A stretch of DNA of 64,000 nucleotides from Lucinisca nassula. Taxonomy: Eukaryota; Mollusca; Bivalvia; Lucinida; Lucinidae. The notes below the pieces were generated by a model that worked only from the letters and a program-made list of their open reading frames with translations, had not been told where the DNA came from and ran no database searches. The translations under genes and the position numbers were made by a program. The stretch covers positions 117,313,027 to 117,377,026 of the forward strand of contig OY757017.1 in NCBI GenBank assembly GCA_963580285.1, written 5' to 3'. Shown one piece after another: positions 61,101 through 64,000 of this stretch; position 1 is the stretch's first letter; the number at the start of each line of letters is the position of its first letter.

Positions 61101-62280
61101 TTTGTTTAACATATGACCACTTTAAGTAGGACTTTTCACCTTAATATTTGACAACTTTTCCACAAAAGAATGCATGTTTGACATGGACTTCGTCATTACG
61201 TTACTTAATCCCGCCAAAGTGTTATTACAAGTGTGGTCATACGATGTTTATTAAATGACGTTATCCACTGCTTATCAACGATGCCATATGATAACGTAAC
61301 GGGTTACAACGTTGAGACTTGGTACACACATGGACAGTGAGCTGATATGGTGTATGTTATAACCCGAGCCAACGGCCTTTTATTCCTCGAGCTATATCAC
61401 TTGATATGTTTTAGGTTATGGCATTAATGAAACATTCACGTTACATTTTTCTCAAGAACAAATTTAAAATTTAACCATCAAAAAGGTTTTCGTTTCAGTG
61501 TTCTCAGAAACTTTGAAAGCTGAATAGGTGAAACTTGGTCCACGCATGGACAGTGGGCTGGTGTATCATGTGCACCAAAATCAGGATTAATAGCCTATAA
61601 CCGTTGGAGTCACACCCCTTTGAAAGACGTACAATATATCACTAACACTTGATTAGTTGTATAGTTGACTGTCATGTTTCTCTGGAAATTGTTGGATTTT
61701 AGAAATGGCTGACGACGGACTGACTGACGAGATCCTTGTCATTGTATAAGCTTTCCTAGTTTATATCTGCCCTTAACCATTAAACACGATTTCGTTTGAG
61801 ATTACCTGGTGTTTCATACGTACCAAACTCAGGATTATTGACCTATAACCGTTGGAGTCACACTCCTTTGTAAGATGTACAATATATCACTAACTTAAAG
61901 GTAGAAACAATTTCGTCCCACTTTTCTCACCAAATGGAAGGTACACACATTGTGGATAGATTGTAGTTGGCCAAGGTATTGTGTTTATTGGTATCTTGAC
62001 AGGTTTTACAATTTGCCATTAATGATAACATTTCGTCACATCTTTCTCGAGAACGTAAGAGGTTACAACGTTGAAACTTGGTACCCACATGGACAGTGGG
62101 CTGATATGGTGTATATTATAACCAGAGCTAACGGCTTTTTATTCTTGGAGTTACATCACTTGATATGTTTTAGATTTTGTCATTCATAAAAGATTTACTT
62201 TGCATTTTGATAAAAAAAAACTGTGCGGGTTACAAAATCGCACATCGACAGCGGGTTGGTGTATAATTGTAACTCGTGGA

Positions 62281-62824
62281 CTAAAATCCCTTGTTTTACG
62301 TTGACATGTTTCTATATCCTACAGTGATGTTACCTGGTAAAGCATGAATTCAAAGTATTTTAGCCTTACGGGTCTTTCTGCTCTGACAGCGCTGCAGCGG
62401 GGCTACAATCAAATCCACTTAGAGCTCTAGTTAAATACTGAAGCTGCATGACTCTGCATCTTCAACAAATAGCCTTGGCTATTTGGTATTTATAAAACTT
62501 TATTTAGTGATTTGTTTGGTTGTGTAAACCAAATCTCATATAACGGGCTTAAATAGGTTCAGAGAAATCCATTTATTTCCTGTTTATAATTTCTAGCAAA
62601 ATATATTATAATTTTGGATAGCTTTTAGGTTATTTATTTTGTGTGGGGGAGGCGGACTGCACTTTTGACTTCTCCCTGGTATGTTTGTTCTGTTGGAGTG
62701 TTGAATGAAATATATTTCACCTAACATGCTTTGGACTTATTTCTTCAAAGTGGTCAGATACGGCAAAATATATTGTGCTTTGTATAATATATTCACGCGC
62801 AGTTGTGTTTGCGTGATGTATTTA
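62281..62824. other. Unassigned AT-rich sequence
   Basis: Nothing recognised. Confidence 0.5.
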
Positions 62825-63290
62825 GTTCACCTAAGCCGAAGGATCCGGGTAACCGCGTCATCGTTCATCTTTGTCCTCGTCAGTTGAACATTTCTTCAAA
62901 TGACATTTTCTAAAACAGAAGTGAAGGCAGTGATCAGGAATCGATACCATTAACCCACAGCTCCCATCAGAGACACCAAAGGGAAAGAAACACAAACATG
63001 AAATAAATATATCCTAATGGAACCATCAACAGCGGAAAGTCAAAAGGACAGTTACTGTCCCACAAAATGGCCTATTGGCTAACTAAAACAAAAATATAAG
63101 CGATACACACACTCAAAGGCAAACCATAACAAAATTAAACCGCGACAGAAGAACAGACTTGGAACGGTCAGTGAAAAGAACTTCACTGGCGTGGGAGAGT
63201 GGGCTTAAATCGATTTTAAGCGGCCGCAACCATCGCCCTTTAACTTCCGCCGCGATTTAGAAAAAGAATTTGTTCAGTCCACCAAACGGA
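62825..63290 (-). mobile_element. Family R, long inverted copy with 3'-flanking repeat
   Basis: 62830-62885 is the AGCCGAAGGATCCGGG repeat seen at 55.07 kb. From ~62915 the inverted R 3' end (ACAGAAGTGAAGGCAGTGATC) leads through CCTAATGGAACCATCAACAGCGG and AAACCGCGACAGAAG to TTCCGCCGCGATTTAG and TTTGTTCAGTCCACC. Confidence 0.75.
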
Positions 63291-64000
63291 TTCTAACCAA
63301 CCTTGTATGAAATGATCGCTGGATGGTTCTGTTTCAATGTTGTTTAAACTTTCAGTGCCGGGTAAAATATATGTAGTTGTTGCCTTAGAATTTATCCGAA
63401 ACTGTAAGGCTGTGACATTTGATTACTTGTATAGTTGACTGTCGTGTTTCTCCTGAATTGGTTGTTCCACTTCTTTCAGATTTTAGAAATGGCTGACGAC
63501 GGACAGACTGACGAGATCCTTGTCATTGTATAAAGGACTAGTCTCCATAAGGGGGTTTTCCTGGTACCTAAATTTTTCAATAATATTTTGGGAAAATATA
63601 GCCTAACAGAGGGGACATTCATCCCTGGTAAGTTTGAATCAAACAGAACTCTAGTTTTGTGACGAGGGTTTATCAAAAGTGGGTGGGGTAATTCCATATC
63701 AGTTCTACCAAGGACAATTAATCAGCAATTGGCTATATTCAAATAGCACACTGACAAAACTTTTTGCCATGTAATGCATAGACTGTGGGTACATATTAAT
63801 TTGAAATAGGGTGGTTGTATATTTCATTGAACTTTGCTAAAATATAATAATTTATTTGCACTTTGCGGATTTTCATTAATTTTTCATCTACCAACTTTGT
63901 CAAAAAGTTGAACATTTCTCTATTAAGCAACACATTCTTACCTCATTTCTAGAAAATACTTATCAATGCTTGGCCATTGCAGAATTATAAGGATGTTTTG
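63291..64000. repeat. Mostly unassigned; duplicated 100-bp piece
   Basis: 63425-63535 (GTATAGTTGACTGTCGTG to GAGATCCTTGTCATTGTATAA) is nearly identical to ~61663-61750. The 15-codon frame inside it (MADDGQTDEILVIV) is a repeat feature, not a gene. Confidence 0.5.

Larger units (their letters stand above)
60120..62280 (+). repeat. Decayed tandem array with three alternating unit types
   Basis: Three related units recur: A 'ACACATGGACAGTGGGCTGATATGG' (~60247, 61325, 62085), B 'ACGCATGGACAGTGGGCTGGTG' (~60820, 61545, decayed at 62240) and C 'ACACACATGGTGGATA' (~60973, 61935), in the order A-B-C-A-B-C-A-B. Each is followed by a CTTGGAGTTA/CCGTTGGAGTCAC phrase and a ..TTTGCCATTAATGA.. phrase. An inverted family R copy (60393-60615) interrupts it. 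Confidence 0.65.

Noticed and set aside
63440..63533. Short protein MADDGQTDEILVIV with an upstream CTTCTTTCAG acceptor-like site
   Set aside because: The same segment is repeated at ~61663-61750 within a decayed tandem array, so it is a repeat motif.

Overview
The window looks like non-coding, repeat-dominated DNA from an animal, most likely a bivalve mollusc. The evidence is one spliced metazoan gene start (an RGK-family small GTPase exon with a GT donor), several tRNA-derived SINE families with target-site duplications, decayed Tc1 and non-LTR retrotransposon coding sequence, long dinucleotide microsatellites and dozens of hairpin MITEs. A dreissenid such as zebra or quagga mussel is my guess from the style of the repeats; I cannot prove it here. 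A 200-N assembly gap lies at 24501-24700.

Coding content is very low. There are two credible host coding segments: an intronless 180-residue secreted protein of unknown function at 3340-3882 (+), and the first coding exon of an RGK (Rad/Gem/Rem/Kir) GTPase at 28158-28911 (+), whose later exons I could not find. The other coding traces are decayed mobile-element genes: a non-LTR reverse transcriptase at 19196-20060, a Tc1/mariner DD34E transposase at 32294-33249 inside a complete inverted-repeat element (32012-33486), and a more decayed Tc1 relative at 38690-39600.

The dominant feature is a family of about 25 elements, here called CHE (CATYACG hairpin elements). They are about 280 bp when intact (reference copies 31175-31452, 45783-46061, 46824-47102). 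Each has ends CATYACG...CGTRATG, a small hairpin near one end, and a central near-perfect palindrome with arms of about 50 bp. The centre of that palindrome, with two compensated base changes per arm, also sits inside unrelated TA-flanked elements with different ends (16060-16458 and 43362-43709). This looks like a hairpin module exchanged between transposon families. A second family of ~65 bp snap-back palindromes (at least a dozen copies) keeps its outer stem while its apical stem comes in two forms, and it often lies inside TTAA-flanked elements.

Layout: 0-9 kb CHE copies, SINEs, the secreted-protein gene and a 310-bp tandem duplication; 9-19 kb sparse repeats, a TA-flanked 441-bp MITE and the first hairpin/pogo-like hybrid; 19-21 kb LINE remnant and a (GA)n/(CT)n complex; 21-27 kb nested SINEs, the gap and a CHE cluster; 27-30 kb RGK exon; 30-34 kb SINE, CHE and Tc1; 35-38.7 kb a CACTG-ended pair of long inverted repeats; 38.7-49.5 kb dense nested MITEs and SINEs; 49.5-55 kb mostly unassigned sequence with scattered repeats; 55.4-56.6 kb a minisatellite; 57-64 kb an uncharacterised interspersed repeat (family R) and a decayed tandem array. 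All family names (CHE, SINE-A/K/T/H/I/G/Q, R, S) are working labels for this window only.
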